Shown here: positions 1-7,113 of the stretch, in pieces | How the letters are laid out: every line of letters begins with the position of its first letter | How positions within the stretch are numbered: position 1 is the stretch's first letter | DNA from: Opitutia bacterium | Lineage (GTDB): Bacteria > Verrucomicrobiota > Verrucomicrobiia > Opitutales > UBA953 | DNA length: 64,000 bases | NCBI GenBank assembly: GCA_947453335.1 | Contig: CANGFP010000001.1 | Location: 124,001-188,000, forward strand | Direction of reading: 5' to 3' | Notes under the pieces: model-generated | What the model saw: the letters and a program-made list of their open reading frames with translations, nothing else | Told to the model about the DNA's origin: nothing | The model's database searches: none | Translations under genes and position numbers: made by a program

Positions 1-500
1 TCGGCGGCCTCCTGCGCGTAGCGCTCCAGGAGAGCCCGGTCGACCGGCGCCTGCGGATCCGCCGCCAGGTCGCGCTGCAGGAAGGAAGCCAGCACCGCCT
101 TGGCGCGGACCAGGTCGCCCTCGGCCGCTTTTCGGAAATACGCGCGGGCCACCGCGAGGTCGACCGGCGCGATCCGGTATTCCTTGGGCAACCGGTCCGT
201 CCGGCGCAGCCCGTAGACGAACTGCGCGAACGCGTGGCCCCCATCGGCCTTGGCCTGCAGCTCCTCGGCCGGACGCCGCAGGTCGTTCAGGCCATGGAAG
301 TCATCCCACCCATCCGCGACGTCCTGACGGATCGCGTGGGGCAGCCCCAGCAGGTTCGTCCGGTAGAGCCGGCAGCCCTCGTAGGCGCCGAAGGCCGCGA
401 CGAAACCCAGCGCCACCGGCAACCGCAGGCGCACGAACGCGCGCAGCCCCTGATGCCCGACCCAATTCACGCGCTGCTTCCAGGATCTCATCGTCCCCAT
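1..500 (-). CDS. Sel1-like repeat membrane protein, 5' part only
   Basis: This frame is open from an ATG at 500 to the left edge, so only about 166 residues are visible and the C-terminus lies outside the window. A hydrophobic segment at residues 28-42 suggests one membrane anchor. It is followed by alanine-rich helical pairs with the Sel1/TPR-like spacing, for example the ARAYFRKAAEGD stretch near residue 120. Sel1 repeats are protein-protein scaffolds, and the partner here is unknown. A second ATG at 491 is in frame. No strong ribosome binding site precedes either start. The minus-strand sequence upstream contains A/T-rich stretches that could be a promoter. Confidence 0.6.
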   Translation of the reverse strand, partial: MGTMRSWKQRVNWVGHQGLRAFVRLRLPVALGFVAAFGAYEGCRLYRTNLLGLPHAIRQDVADGWDDFHGLNDLRRPAEELQAKADGGHAFAQFVYGLRRTDRLPKEYRIAPVDLAVARAYFRKAAEGDLVRAKAVLASFLQRDLAADPQAPVDRALLERYAQEAA

Positions 501-543
501 CCCTAATCCCCACAGCATAAGAATACAAGAAGGGAGGGACCGA

Positions 544-829
544 TGAGGGTTGCGGGGTGTGGGTTGTGGGTCGCGAGTTGTCCTACCTCGGGTAGGGACG
601 GGACGGCGTCACGTCCTCGCGCAGGGGGTCAGGCTTTGTCGCGTTCACGCGACGTGGCCTGACTTCGTTGGCGCAGCCTCGAGGACTGAGTCGAATGATA
701 TGGCGGCTCCGCCGCCGCACTCCCCTCAACCCTAAACCCTCAACCCACAACCCACGCCGCCCCGGCCCGCGTCGCGTCCGTTCGCCGAGCAACGTACCAG
801 GTCGTGACGCCGTCCCGACCCTACCCGAC
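544..829. repeat. composite intergenic repeat upstream of the toxin-antitoxin pair
   Basis: The 454 bases between genes hold no credible gene. They begin with G/T-rich degenerate heptamers (GGGTTG-type, 544-582). An inward-facing terminal element at 590-617 (GGGTAGGGACGGGACGGCGT core) is matched by its inverted partner at 799-826 (ACGCCGTCCCGACCCTACCC core). Between them are a GCGGC-rich palindrome and A/C-rich heptamers. The same arrangement recurs immediately after the antitoxin gene and at many other intergenic sites in this window. Confidence 0.8.
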
Positions 830-954
830 ACATCCGCAGCGCGTTTCCCCCGCCCGCAACCCCCAACCCGCACCCCACAACCCTCATAGAATTACCCTCC
901 AGATTTCGACAATCCTACTGCAGGGCCCTGGTGGTTCCATAACTCCGCGGCGTC

Positions 955-1311
955 ATGTGGAAACTGCAACCTGCCGCCTCGTTCGAGAGGGCCCGTAAGC
1001 GTTATGAGAAGAAACGCCCAGGAGAGTTGGCGGCAGTCTTGCGCAACCTCGATCGCCTGCGCGAACACCTCGATGCTTTGCCCGATTGCCGCGCGGCGCA
1101 GATGGGCTGCCTTCACTTCGAGCCGCATGGCGTCTGGGCCATCGATCAGCATGGCCCCAGCAAGGTCCGCCTTCAGGAGACCCGCCTCTACGTATTCCCC
1201 TCAGGCGGCGATTGGACCTTGCACATTATAACTGTAGGGAATAAAAACTCCCAGGCGTCGGACATCCGTCTGTCCGCCGCGTTCGTCGCCTCCCTGCCTT
1301 CTTCCTCCTGA
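955..1311 (+). CDS. RelE/HigB-like toxin of a toxin-antitoxin pair
   Basis: This 118-residue basic protein has the size and layout of RelE/HigB-type toxins: an N-terminal helical hairpin rich in Arg and Lys, then a beta-sheet core with the L-Y-V-F and W-T-L-H-I-I-T-V-G strands near residues 77-95. Toxins of this superfamily usually cleave mRNA at the ribosome, so that activity is assumed by family and is not visible here. The stop codon lies two bases before the next ATG, which opens an XRE antitoxin gene. Toxin-first order is typical of higBA. The pair is bracketed by two copies of the composite repeat. Confidence 0.7.
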   Translation: MWKLQPAASFERARKRYEKKRPGELAAVLRNLDRLREHLDALPDCRAAQMGCLHFEPHGVWAIDQHGPSKVRLQETRLYVFPSGGDWTLHIITVGNKNSQASDIRLSAAFVASLPSSS

Positions 1312-1313
1312 CC

Positions 1314-1880
1314 ATGCGTTCCTCTCCGACCCAGAAAACCAACCTCAAGCCCGGTGCGCGTGCCTATGCTTCGGTGGAAGCGCTCATGAAAGGGGAGGGC
1401 GTCTCCGCAGAGGTCCAGCAGGCCTATGCTCGGCTCGTCGAGGATACCCGCATCACCGACGGACTGACCCGACTGCGCCGCTCCGCGAAGCTGACCCAGG
1501 CGGAAATCGCCGAGCGCCTATCCGTGACCCAGGCGGCGGTGTCCAAGATCGAGTCCGGCCGGGATGAGACCCTGACCTTGGCCATCATCAGCGCCTATGC
1601 CGCGGGGTCCAAGCAGCGTATCAACATCACGTTTGGCCGCCCCTTGACCCACGTGGAATCGGTAAAGGAACACGCCCTGGGTCTGAAGCATCACCTCGAG
1701 GCCTTGGCTAAGTTGGCTCACAAGGACGAAGCCATCGCCAAAGGCATCGAAGGCTTCTTCCACGAGGCCACCGTCAACATCGACCGCATCGTCTTGCGCT
1801 GCCGCGAACAGTTGCCCAGAAGCCGCAAGCCCGAGATCCGCATGCAGACGCACCTGGCGCCTAGTCCCGTTGCGAGGTAG
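1314..1880 (+). CDS. XRE-family helix-turn-helix antitoxin, HigA-like
   Basis: This protein of 188 residues has a canonical XRE/Cro helix-turn-helix at residues 51-90 (LRRSAKLTQAEIAERL, then VTQAAVSKIE). HigA antitoxins bind their own promoter and neutralise the upstream toxin. The two-base gap to the toxin implies co-transcription and probably translational coupling. Two features are unusual for HigA: about 45 residues before the HTH, and a helical C-terminal extension of about 75 residues (from residue 110). The extension may form a dimerisation or toxin-binding module, or the protein may be a regulator with a different partner. Confidence 0.75.
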   Translation: MRSSPTQKTNLKPGARAYASVEALMKGEGVSAEVQQAYARLVEDTRITDGLTRLRRSAKLTQAEIAERLSVTQAAVSKIESGRDETLTLAIISAYAAGSKQRINITFGRPLTHVESVKEHALGLKHHLEALAKLAHKDEAIAKGIEGFFHEATVNIDRIVLRCREQLPRSRKPEIRMQTHLAPSPVAR

Positions 1881-2192
1881 GGGCAGCACCGCGTGCTGCC
1901 CTAGCTGCCTTTGGTAGGGACGGGACGGCGTCACGTCCTAGTTGCGTCGGGCAGGGTTGGGACGGCGTCACAACCTCGCGCCAGGGGGCCAGGCTTTGTC
2001 GCGTTCTCGCGACGTGGCCTGATCTCGTTGGCGCGGCTGTAACCGCCTCGAGGACTGAGTCGAATGATATGGCGGCTCCGCCGCCGCACCCCCCTCAACC
2101 CCCAACGCGCAACCCTCAACCCACGCCGCCCCGGCCCGCGTCACGTCCGTTCGTCGAGCAACGTACCAGGTCGTGACGCCGTCCCGACCCGA
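1876..2192. repeat. second composite repeat, after the antitoxin gene
   Basis: Starting at the end of the antitoxin gene, this stretch holds a 12/11-base palindrome with a CGC loop (1878-1903), a forward terminal element (1913-1940), a second degenerate forward element (1951-1978), a GCGGC palindrome, A/C-rich heptamers and an inverted terminal element (2168-2191). It closely matches the repeat at 544-829 over most of its length, so the toxin-antitoxin pair lies between direct copies of one unit. An open frame running through 2173-2307 is repeat sequence and is not counted as part of the next gene. Confidence 0.8.
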
Positions 2193-2307
2193 GGCATCCG
2201 CGCACTCCCCTCAACCCCCAACGCGCAACCCACTCGGACTCCGCCTGCCCCGATTCTGCTTCTCTCACCGCTTCGCGCCGACTATTCATCCGGTAGGAAA
2301 TCAGCTC

Positions 2308-3183
2308 TTGCCTACCGAAGCCTCACCTCCGCCTGTTCCCGCCCCTGAAGTGACCTCGGCGCCGCCTTTGCCTGTCGCCACGCCGCCGGAGCTCCCGCTC
2401 CCGCTTTCGCGTCTTCGGCACCGTCGGGAAACCTTGGCCAAGACTCTTTGCCTCGTCGCCGGACTCATCGTCGTGTTCGGCATCCTGGTCCTCATCGGGA
2501 CCGAGCCGCAGCTCGCCGGCACCGTCGGCGCTGGTTTGGCCGCCGCGTTCGTCGCGGCTTTTTGGTTCACCGTCCGCTCGGCCCGCGCGCGCGGCAACGC
2601 CATCCTCATCTCCGCCGAGCAATGGCCGGAGCTGCACCGCATCGTCCTCGATTGCCAGGCCCGCCTGGGCCTCAGCGGACTCAAGGCCTACGTGGTGCAG
2701 GACCTCGTCCTCGAGCAATCCGGGCTCGGACTCGGGGACGACGGCCAGCTCCTGCTGCGCTCGAGCCTCGTCGACGCCGCGCTCGCGAAAGGCGAACTCG
2801 ACGTCCTCCGCTTCCACATCGGCAGGAAGTGCGGGCAGGTCGCCTTTGGCCATTACGGGTTCGTCTCGACCACCCTCGCGCACGTCGGCCGCGTCGTCTA
2901 TCCGCTCTTCGCCTGGTATCGCCGCTGCCAGGAAGCCTCGGCGGACCGCGCCGGACTTTGGGCGGCCGGACGGCGCCACCTCGCGCACCAAGGCCTCGCC
3001 GTCCTTTCGGCCGGCGTGCAGATCGGCAGCCGCCTGACCCCGCAAGCCGTCGCCGTGCAGCAGGACCAGACCTCGCATGGCCTCTGGGTCACCCTCGTCG
3101 GCTGGCACACCGAGCGCACCTTCTTCCCGAAACGCCTCGCCGCCCTCGACGCCTCCGCTCGCGAGCTCGCCATCCCCGACTGA
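2308..3183 (+). CDS. M48-like membrane protein with a lost zinc site (pseudopeptidase)
   Basis: I chose the TTG at 2308 because AGGAAA stands 8 bases upstream and because the frame before it is made of intergenic repeat. This gives 291 residues. After a Pro-rich leader come two hydrophobic segments (roughly residues 40-60 and 65-82), then a cytoplasmic domain laid out like M48 peptidases. At the expected HExxH site the sequence reads RKCGQ, so His-Glu-x-x-His is replaced by Arg-Lys-x-x-Gln. The downstream E-A-S-A-D-R-A-G-L motif and the following G-H of the helix are kept. The fold is therefore probably retained without catalysis. A scaffold or regulatory role is inference. A terminator follows. 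Confidence 0.7.
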   Translation: MPTEASPPPVPAPEVTSAPPLPVATPPELPLPLSRLRHRRETLAKTLCLVAGLIVVFGILVLIGTEPQLAGTVGAGLAAAFVAAFWFTVRSARARGNAILISAEQWPELHRIVLDCQARLGLSGLKAYVVQDLVLEQSGLGLGDDGQLLLRSSLVDAALAKGELDVLRFHIGRKCGQVAFGHYGFVSTTLAHVGRVVYPLFAWYRRCQEASADRAGLWAAGRRHLAHQGLAVLSAGVQIGSRLTPQAVAVQQDQTSHGLWVTLVGWHTERTFFPKRLAALDASARELAIPD

Positions 3184-3198
3184 TCGGGAAAACAAAAG

Positions 3199-3220
3199 AG
3201 CGGCCCTCGGGCCGCCTTTT
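3199..3220 (+). terminator. rho-independent terminator after the M48-like gene
   Basis: A GCGGCCC/GGGCCGC stem at 3200-3215 is followed by CTTTT. It lies 15 bases after the stop codon and also separates this gene from the converging minus-strand genes. Confidence 0.8.
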
Positions 3221-3286
3221 AACTTCACTCAGCTGAATCCCTATCCCCCGCCTCAAGGTGGGGACGCGACTGCCTACGTTGGTGCC

Positions 3287-4666
3287 CTAGTGGCGAAATT
3301 GTTCGGCCTGGATGTAAATTTTCACAGGACCGATCTCAGACATCCAATATCCGCCTTCCATGTTAATTGTCTGATCCGGTTGAACTTCTAGGGCGGCTTC
3401 GAAGGAGTCAGGTCGGCAGTAAATCTCGCCAAGAATCCAGTCGTGGTCAGGGGTGCGTAGCCGGAATCCGAAATGGCCCGCATGTTCAGTGGAGAAGAAA
3501 TGAGGCGTTTTGCGCTGCAGGCAGAGGTGCTTCAGCAAAGCATGAGTACCACGAGTTCCGCGTTCCCAGGGTGATGCCACGAATGCCCACCATGCTGGCC
3601 CGATGATTTTGAGAATGTCCTCTTGTCCGAGTCGCCCATAGGTCGCCTTTGTAGGTGCAGCCTTTTCAGAGCGCAATTTGAGGGCTTGCCACTTTTGTGC
3701 CACTAGTACGTGCAAGGGGTTTTCCGGGTTTGGTGATTCGAGGTCAAGCGGACCGCCTTGTGCCAGTTGGTTTCCGTACGCAGCTAACTTTTCGTCGAAG
3801 CTGCCGAGGATCATCGTAAGATTCCGGATTAGGCCTTCGGAGTCGTCGGGTCGATGATCGTGGGCCATGATCACCTCTCCGGGCCTTCCCGTGGTCAGAA
3901 ATTCGCCTGATTCTTCGATGAAATAGAAGGCAAGGGCTTTGGCCTTATTGCTCCGCTCGTGCTCTTTCCAGCGCAGTTGTCTGTGGCCTTCGTGTGGAAA
4001 GTGGCTGTATTCCTGGAATGTCGATAGCCAATGTAGTGAATGGGGAAGGACGTCGATCTTGGCGCAGCCCCCGATGCTTGTAGACCATTGATCATCGATG
4101 GTCACCCGAGTTGCGTTGGCATCGTTGTCCAGGTCAAAGTAAACCTGACAATGGTGAGCCATTGCATCGCCTAGGGTCTTGAAGCGGATGGCAGGTCCGA
4201 TGCCCCACTTTGGGTTGATGGCGTATGATTCGGCGGCGCGCTGAGCTAGCTCGATCGCTGGCTGCAGTTCCTCGATTTTGGCGCATAGTCGAGACCATTC
4301 GCCTTCCGACTCCTCGATGACGGTCTTAAGGGCCTTCTCGCTTTCTTGGCTAGAGGCTACCGTATTTTCCCTCTGCGACTTGAGTTTAGAAAGACGCGAC
4401 TCCTCGTCCTGGAGTAATTCGGCGTGTCGGCTGGTGTCATGGCCAGATGCGGAACCGCTGGCTACACGTCGTCGCAGGGTGTCGACAGTATTCTCGAGTT
4501 GAGCGATGTCCTCGTTGATCTGTTTCATGGCCTCGTTATGCTTGGTGTCGTGGGCTGTTGCAGCAGCGTGGGCTTCGCTCAGCGCTTTACGGACGGCGGC
4601 TAGTTCGTGCTTCGCCTGATCTAGGGGCTCGCTGTTGTGGAGTTCGGTGATGAGGATGGTGTTCAT
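3287..4666 (-). CDS. unknown protein with an N-terminal coiled coil
   Basis: I do not recognise a family. Starting at the ATG at 4666 the product has 459 residues. The frame extends another 99 codons upstream, but those codons lie opposite the tail of the neighbouring gene and have low-complexity composition, so the later start is preferred. Residues about 12-135 are strongly heptad-like, rich in Glu, Lys, Ala and Leu (KHELAAVRKALSEAHAA and similar), predicting a long coiled coil. The rest is a globular alpha/beta region with many Trp, His and Tyr and no recognisable catalytic motif. It lies 34 bases after the tandem-HEPN gene on the same strand, so the two are probably one operon. Base composition is lower in GC than nearby genes. 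Confidence 0.7.
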   Translation of the reverse strand: MNTILITELHNSEPLDQAKHELAAVRKALSEAHAAATAHDTKHNEAMKQINEDIAQLENTVDTLRRRVASGSASGHDTSRHAELLQDEESRLSKLKSQRENTVASSQESEKALKTVIEESEGEWSRLCAKIEELQPAIELAQRAAESYAINPKWGIGPAIRFKTLGDAMAHHCQVYFDLDNDANATRVTIDDQWSTSIGGCAKIDVLPHSLHWLSTFQEYSHFPHEGHRQLRWKEHERSNKAKALAFYFIEESGEFLTTGRPGEVIMAHDHRPDDSEGLIRNLTMILGSFDEKLAAYGNQLAQGGPLDLESPNPENPLHVLVAQKWQALKLRSEKAAPTKATYGRLGQEDILKIIGPAWWAFVASPWERGTRGTHALLKHLCLQRKTPHFFSTEHAGHFGFRLRTPDHDWILGEIYCRPDSFEAALEVQPDQTINMEGGYWMSEIGPVKIYIQAEQFRH

Positions 4667-4700
4667 GGTGAGAGAGGGTTCGGGTGGTTTAGGGTTGGGG

Positions 4701-5600
4701 TTAGATGTCGAGGTTGTTGCTGAAATTGCCTTCGCAGGTTTTCCCGCCGGCCTTGCTGAAGCGGATCTCAGCGAGGGCCAGGCCGATGGAGCCGTAGGCT
4801 TCCGTGATGATCTGCGCCTGTCGGGGCGAAGGAGTGATGATCGTGCCGTGCACGATGTGGTTGCGGATGAGCGCGCTGGCGCGGAACTTCTGCACGACGC
4901 CTTCGCGCTTGAGACAGCGTCTGTGGGCGCTCTCCACGCGGAGAAGCTCGAAGGCGCTCTCAACCGCCGGCAGATTATGGACCTGATGGGGTTCCAGAGC
5001 TTTGCGGATGTCGGATTCGGCTTCGATCGAGAGGTAGAGGAGCTTCAGCGTCGAAAGCATCTCGTCGGACGTGGCATCCGGCAGCGACTTCTTCGCCGCA
5101 TCGACCTGCGCCAGGCGTTCGACCAGCTGGATTCGCGGGGTCAGCTGTGAGTGGGTAGCCAGTTCCTGGAAGATGGCCCGGCTCCGCTTGCGGGTGCGGA
5201 TCCCGAACGAGGGCGTCTCGCCGTGGAGCACCTTGTCGCGGGCCAGCTTGAAGTGTTCGATCTCGTCGAGCAGCGGTTTCTTGAAGGCCTTCGCTTTACG
5301 CGCCTTGCCCAAGAGCAGCCCCAGCGGCGGCATCCATTCGCCGGGGGCTTCCGCGTAGCGACTAAGCGTCGATCCCACGGACTTGAACTGCTGATGGCCC
5401 GGCGCGAACCCGACCGCTTCACCGAGCATCTGTTCGATGCCCGCGCAGAAGAGGATGGCTTCGTAGTTCTGCAGCAGCTTGTTCTTGTTGAGTCTGACAA
5501 TGGTGCCGCCAGGCATCATGAAGTCGGCTGCGCCGGCTTCACGGACGGACTGGATGGCTTCCGCGTAGTTGCGCGGGCTAGAGTCGTTCGAGTTGATCAT
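4701..5600 (-). CDS. all-helical protein with two HEPN-type Rx4H motifs
   Basis: This 299-residue helical protein carries two HEPN-style signatures: R121-x4-H126 (RDKVLHG) and R246-x4-H251 (RNHIVHG), each at the end of a helix and followed by Gly. Rx4-6H is the RNase signature of HEPN domains, which commonly act as toxins or as effectors in defence systems. Two motifs in one chain suggest an internal HEPN dimer. That assignment rests on motif and helical content only. An independent terminator lies just upstream, so this gene probably has its own promoter and is followed by the coiled-coil gene. Alternatives include a nuclease-dead HEPN scaffold such as a nucleotidyltransferase partner. Confidence 0.6.
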   Translation of the reverse strand: MINSNDSSPRNYAEAIQSVREAGAADFMMPGGTIVRLNKNKLLQNYEAILFCAGIEQMLGEAVGFAPGHQQFKSVGSTLSRYAEAPGEWMPPLGLLLGKARKAKAFKKPLLDEIEHFKLARDKVLHGETPSFGIRTRKRSRAIFQELATHSQLTPRIQLVERLAQVDAAKKSLPDATSDEMLSTLKLLYLSIEAESDIRKALEPHQVHNLPAVESAFELLRVESAHRRCLKREGVVQKFRASALIRNHIVHGTIITPSPRQAQIITEAYGSIGLALAEIRFSKAGGKTCEGNFSNNLDI

Positions 5601-5619
5601 GGGGTGAAGGCTGGGATAA

Positions 5620-5643
5620 AGAGCCGGCCCTTTCGGGCCGGCC
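5620..5643 (-). terminator. rho-independent terminator after the GRDP-like gene
   Basis: A perfect 8-bp stem, GCCGGCCC/GGGCCGGC (5623-5642), carries a GAAA tetraloop when read on the minus strand and is followed there by TCTTTAT. It separates the GRDP-like/TauD pair from the HEPN gene. Confidence 0.8.
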
Positions 5644-5652
5644 GTGAGGGTG

Positions 5653-6219
5653 TTAGTCCTTGCCGCCCGAGCAGGCGTGCCAGCAGCGGCTTTCGCAGTC
5701 GTGCCAACAGTTCTCGCCGGCGGTGGCGCCGAGGGTCTCGTTGAAGGCCTCCTGGTAGAGCTGCTGGGTCCGACGGAAGGCCGACTCCAGGTCCTTGGCG
5801 TCCTGTTCGCCGCGCATCCCGAAGTACGGGTAGTGGTGCAGGTAGCCGCCGAAGAGCTTGTCGCAGTCTCCGACGTAGGCTCGGGTATCGAGGATGTGCT
5901 GGTGCCAGAAGAGGTCGATGGCGTTGGTCGGGACCATGCCCTTGCCGTGGCGCTTCACCAGCGTGAGCCAGCGCTTGTACTCGAGCTCGGACTCATCGGT
6001 CTGCTGGAGCGACCAGCCTTGGCCTTCGTCCTTGTCGCGCAGCTTCATCTTGACCATCTCGAGGTCGAGGGCCGCGATCTGCGGGTCGACTCCCTTGGCG
6101 ACGAGCCAGTCGATGCGTTCCTGTCCCAGCGGGGTGGGGAAGACCATATGGGCAGGCGCGGGGTTGAGGGTGGAGGCGTGGGCCAGGAAGGCTTCGGCCG
6201 TGGGGACTTCGGTATTCAT
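5653..6219 (-). CDS. GRDP-like (DUF1399) protein with a CX3CX3CX3C tail
   Basis: Residues 95-142 match the core of the glycine-rich-domain-protein-like family (DUF1399): a F-W-H-x-H-I-L-D motif at 104-111, the Y-x-x-D-C motif, then H-H-Y-P-Y-F-G near 128-134. The function of bacterial members is not established to my knowledge. The last 18 residues are striking: Cys171, Cys175, Cys179 and Cys183 are spaced exactly four apart, with Trp-His after the first and third, and the chain ends Ser-Gly-Gly-Lys-Asp. Such a tail could bind metal on one face of a helix, or be a modified peptide. The oxygenase gene 27 bases upstream is the likely partner. A terminator follows. Confidence 0.7.
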   Translation of the reverse strand: MNTEVPTAEAFLAHASTLNPAPAHMVFPTPLGQERIDWLVAKGVDPQIAALDLEMVKMKLRDKDEGQGWSLQQTDESELEYKRWLTLVKRHGKGMVPTNAIDLFWHQHILDTRAYVGDCDKLFGGYLHHYPYFGMRGEQDAKDLESAFRRTQQLYQEAFNETLGATAGENCWHDCESRCWHACSGGKD

Positions 6220-6246
6220 GGTATTTGTGGTTTTGGGTTTGCCGAT

Positions 6247-6912
6247 TTAGCCGACGGCGTTGGCTTCCCGGCCGCGTGTGCGACCGAAAGTGTCGAAAGG
6301 AGAAGCGATCCAGCGGCGGATCAGGAGGCGGTCCTTGTCTCCGCCTAGGGCCGATCGCCCGTGGAGCATCCGACCATTGTCGATGAGCAGGGATTCGCCC
6401 GGGTGGAGTCGGACGGACTGCGTGGGCGTTGCCTCGAGCGCCTGGATGAACTTGCGGAACGCAGGAGACGAATGACCGTCGGTCATCCAGGGCGTGAAGT
6501 AGACCCAGTCGGCACCATCGCCATCATTGCGCAGGACGGGGTACGCGCCGGCGTCATCGTGGAAGACGACGTGAGTGCGGATGGAGAGCTCGCGGAGTTC
6601 GTGGCGCTCGGCAGGCGTCAGCGAATCTAGAGCAGGCTTAGTGTCCTTGAGCAGGCTGAACCCGCCCTCAGAGGACTGGCGGACGCACTCCCAGCTAATC
6701 CAGCGGGCGCGCGGGTGGTCCGTGTGGAGCTGCATCTCCTTGTCCGTTGCCAAGGCCGCCTTGGCGTTGGCCTTCGGCGTGATCTCGGTCGTCTGGACAA
6801 CCAGCCCAAGTTGGGTAAGATGTTCGATCAGGGCCTCACGGGCCTGAGGGCGTAGGACGGTCCAGCCCTTGGCGGCAAGGCCGTAGGGAGTGGCGGATAG
6901 TGCGTCGTTCAT
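6247..6912 (-). CDS. TauD/TfdA-like Fe(II)/2-oxoglutarate oxygenase
   Basis: The 221-residue product has the iron-binding triad of the TauD/TfdA family: H63-x-D65 (LHTDH) and the distal H184 in M-L-H-G-R. An Arg pair at 199-200 lies in the position that usually binds 2-oxoglutarate. Family members hydroxylate or otherwise oxidise small molecules, or residues of peptides and proteins. The substrate is unknown here. The gene is first in a two-gene unit ahead of the GRDP-like gene, and the pairing with a Cys-tailed protein suggests that protein or its product as substrate, which is inference. It is shorter than the usual 270-300 residues of TauD. Confidence 0.8.
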   Translation of the reverse strand: MNDALSATPYGLAAKGWTVLRPQAREALIEHLTQLGLVVQTTEITPKANAKAALATDKEMQLHTDHPRARWISWECVRQSSEGGFSLLKDTKPALDSLTPAERHELRELSIRTHVVFHDDAGAYPVLRNDGDGADWVYFTPWMTDGHSSPAFRKFIQALEATPTQSVRLHPGESLLIDNGRMLHGRSALGGDKDRLLIRRWIASPFDTFGRTRGREANAVG

Positions 6913-7113
6913 GCGGTGAAGTATTGCATGGTTGGATTTGAACGAAAGAGGCGGCCCGCCTCCGGGTCGGCCCTTCGGCAGAATCGTTAACCCACTCTCT
7001 CAGATGGCCATAAAAGCCCAATAAAGACGGACTTTTTGGTTAACCGCGGACTTCAATAATTTTTAAGAGATGGTGTCACTTGACGGCTGGCCGATGAAAA
7101 CGAGCATAGGGCG

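Noticed and set aside
2173-2307. In-frame 5' extension of the M48-like gene
   Set aside because: The sequence is the composite repeat (Pro/Arg-rich reading); the TTG at 2308 with AGGAAA upstream is a better start.
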